Shown here piece after piece: positions 6,198-6,970 of a DNA stretch of 6,970 nt. Under the pieces are notes generated by a model. That model saw nothing but the letters and a program-made list of their open reading frames with translations, made no database searches and was not told where the DNA came from. The stretch is from assembly GCA_964473355.1 (NCBI GenBank), contig CAYYOS010000131.1:1-6970 (forward strand), in the 5' to 3' direction. The position numbers and the translations under genes were made by a program. Within the stretch, counting starts at the first letter, position 1. Each line of letters begins with the position of its first letter. The stretch is from CAYYOS01 sp964473355. Its GTDB lineage: Bacteria > Pseudomonadota > Gammaproteobacteria > Burkholderiales > REEB80.

Positions 6198-6922
6198 TAG
6201 TTTATGCAGCGCTTATAAACCGGGTGCCACACGCAGGCAGCCTCCGGTGAAATAATCGGGGCGACAATAAGCGCTGGCCACTCGGCCGAATTCTTCGGCT
6301 TGAGCGTTACTTTGATTAGGTTGGGTAGACGTTGTGGGTCTTGCCAACGGGAAAGCCACTTGGGCTCTGCTTCCGTCGTTTCTGCGCCAAAATAAGAAAA
6401 TTCCATTTCCTCTACATCTTTCATAAGCTCGGTTTTTTCCGCCGTTTCCAGGCTAGCAAAATCCACGTCGTCGGTATGACGTGCGGCGGATTTCATGATT
6501 AATGTTCGAGAATTATCTTGCGCTTCCATCGAAAAACTTATTAAACGTAGGCCACCAACCCTAAAATGGGAGGGCAACTGCCCGATAAATTGTATGCTGT
6601 CCTTTTCACCAATAAACGCTAGCGCCGGGGTCGCAGACTTTTTCCAGCGCATGGGATAAACATTGTTAAGCTGGTTCTTTAGAAAACGTGTCACCGCCCG
6701 CAGATGCGTCGCGCGATCAACCCGCGCTTCTCCGGCGTCCCAACTGCGCGCGGCAAGCCTTAAGCCGCCGAATAAAGTTGCCATAATTAAACCCAGTAGG
6801 GTTATGGCAATCAATAGCTCCAATAGGGTAAAGCCTTGTAAAGCACTTCTAAATCTTCCGTAACCGTCATTCCTATGGAAGGACGAATTTCTAAAGACGC
6901 GCTTTAGTAAATGGCGCTTCAT
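6197..6922 (-). CDS. gspJ: GspJ, minor pseudopilin of the type II secretion system
   Basis: This 241-residue protein is a prepilin-type protein that would join GspI and GspK at the tip of the periplasmic pseudopilus. The class III signal is clear: a basic leader ends at G30, and the mature protein begins FTLLELLIAI with Glu at +5 and a hydrophobic helix to about residue 55. The rest matches a GspJ-like globular domain, including a helix with W61, R67 and R70 and a C-terminal beta-rich part with LPNLIKVTL near 199-207. The 30-residue leader is long for this class, and no ATG, GTG or TTG lies between the start and the cleavage site, so no shorter start is available. No Shine-Dalgarno sequence precedes the ATG, which overlaps the upstream stop, so coupling is likely. 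Two cysteines (C230, C239) lie at the C terminus. GspJ is favoured over GspH or GspI by its size and its place directly before gspK. Confidence 0.9.
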   Translation of the reverse strand: MKRHLLKRVFRNSSFHRNDGYGRFRSALQGFTLLELLIAITLLGLIMATLFGGLRLAARSWDAGEARVDRATHLRAVTRFLKNQLNNVYPMRWKKSATPALAFIGEKDSIQFIGQLPSHFRVGGLRLISFSMEAQDNSRTLIMKSAARHTDDVDFASLETAEKTELMKDVEEMEFSYFGAETTEAEPKWLSRWQDPQRLPNLIKVTLKPKNSAEWPALIVAPIISPEAACVWHPVYKRCIN

Positions 6923-6970
6923 TTTTTTGGGACCAAACGCACTGTGTTTAAGCGCAACGTTCTCGGCTTC
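6919..6970 (-). CDS. gspI: Probable 3' end of gspI (minor pseudopilin), cut by the window edge
   Basis: Only the last 16 codons and a TGA stop are visible; the readable residues are KPRTLRLNTVRLVPKK. The stop overlaps the gspJ start as ATGA, the same junction type used elsewhere in this operon. The next minus-strand frame closes earlier with TAA, and the gspJ frame stays open to the edge, so this is the best frame for an upstream gene. The identity as gspI, a minor pseudopilin of the tip complex, rests on the usual I-J-K order of T2SS operons. The short basic end has no diagnostic motif. It could also be another pseudopilin. Confidence 0.5.
   Translation of the reverse strand, partial: KPRTLRLNTVRLVPKK

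Overview
The window carries the downstream half of a type II secretion system (T2SS, general secretory pathway) operon. Every gene is on the minus strand, so transcription runs from the right edge to the left. In transcription order: the last codons of a probable gspI (6970-6919), gspJ (6922-6197), gspK (6197-5283), gspL (5283-3688), gspM (3691-3107), a GspN/XpsN-type GspC-like gene (3110-2379) and gspD (2351-192). The last 191 bases (1-191) hold no gene that I can support, only a few short inverted repeats that may end the transcript.

The order I-J-K-L-M-N-D, with the secretin last and a small GspC-like protein just before it, matches the Xanthomonas xps arrangement rather than the enteric C-D-E-...-N order. 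Together with a GspM of the short PilO-like type, it points to a Gram-negative proteobacterium of the beta or gamma class. Base composition looks close to balanced, apart from very G/C-rich stretches that encode proline-rich protein segments. I cannot name a genus.

The parts form one machine. GspJ and GspK (with GspI) are minor pseudopilins that would form the tip of the periplasmic pseudopilus. GspL and GspM are the inner-membrane assembly platform. The GspN protein has one membrane anchor and an HR-like domain and probably links that platform to the secretin. GspD is the outer-membrane channel and carries a lipoprotein signal. The assembly ATPase (GspE), the platform protein GspF, the major pseudopilin GspG and GspH are expected upstream, outside the window.

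All junctions from gspI to gspN are stop/start overlaps (ATGA or TAATG), which indicates translational coupling. Only gspD has a spacer and its own Shine-Dalgarno sequence.

The system is a known class, not a new one. The unusual parts are long proline-rich segments in three neighbouring periplasm-facing proteins (a tail of about 160 residues on GspL, an arm on GspN and an insertion in the GspD N3 domain), an unusually long GspJ leader, and a G-quadruplex-like, C8-containing tract in gspN.
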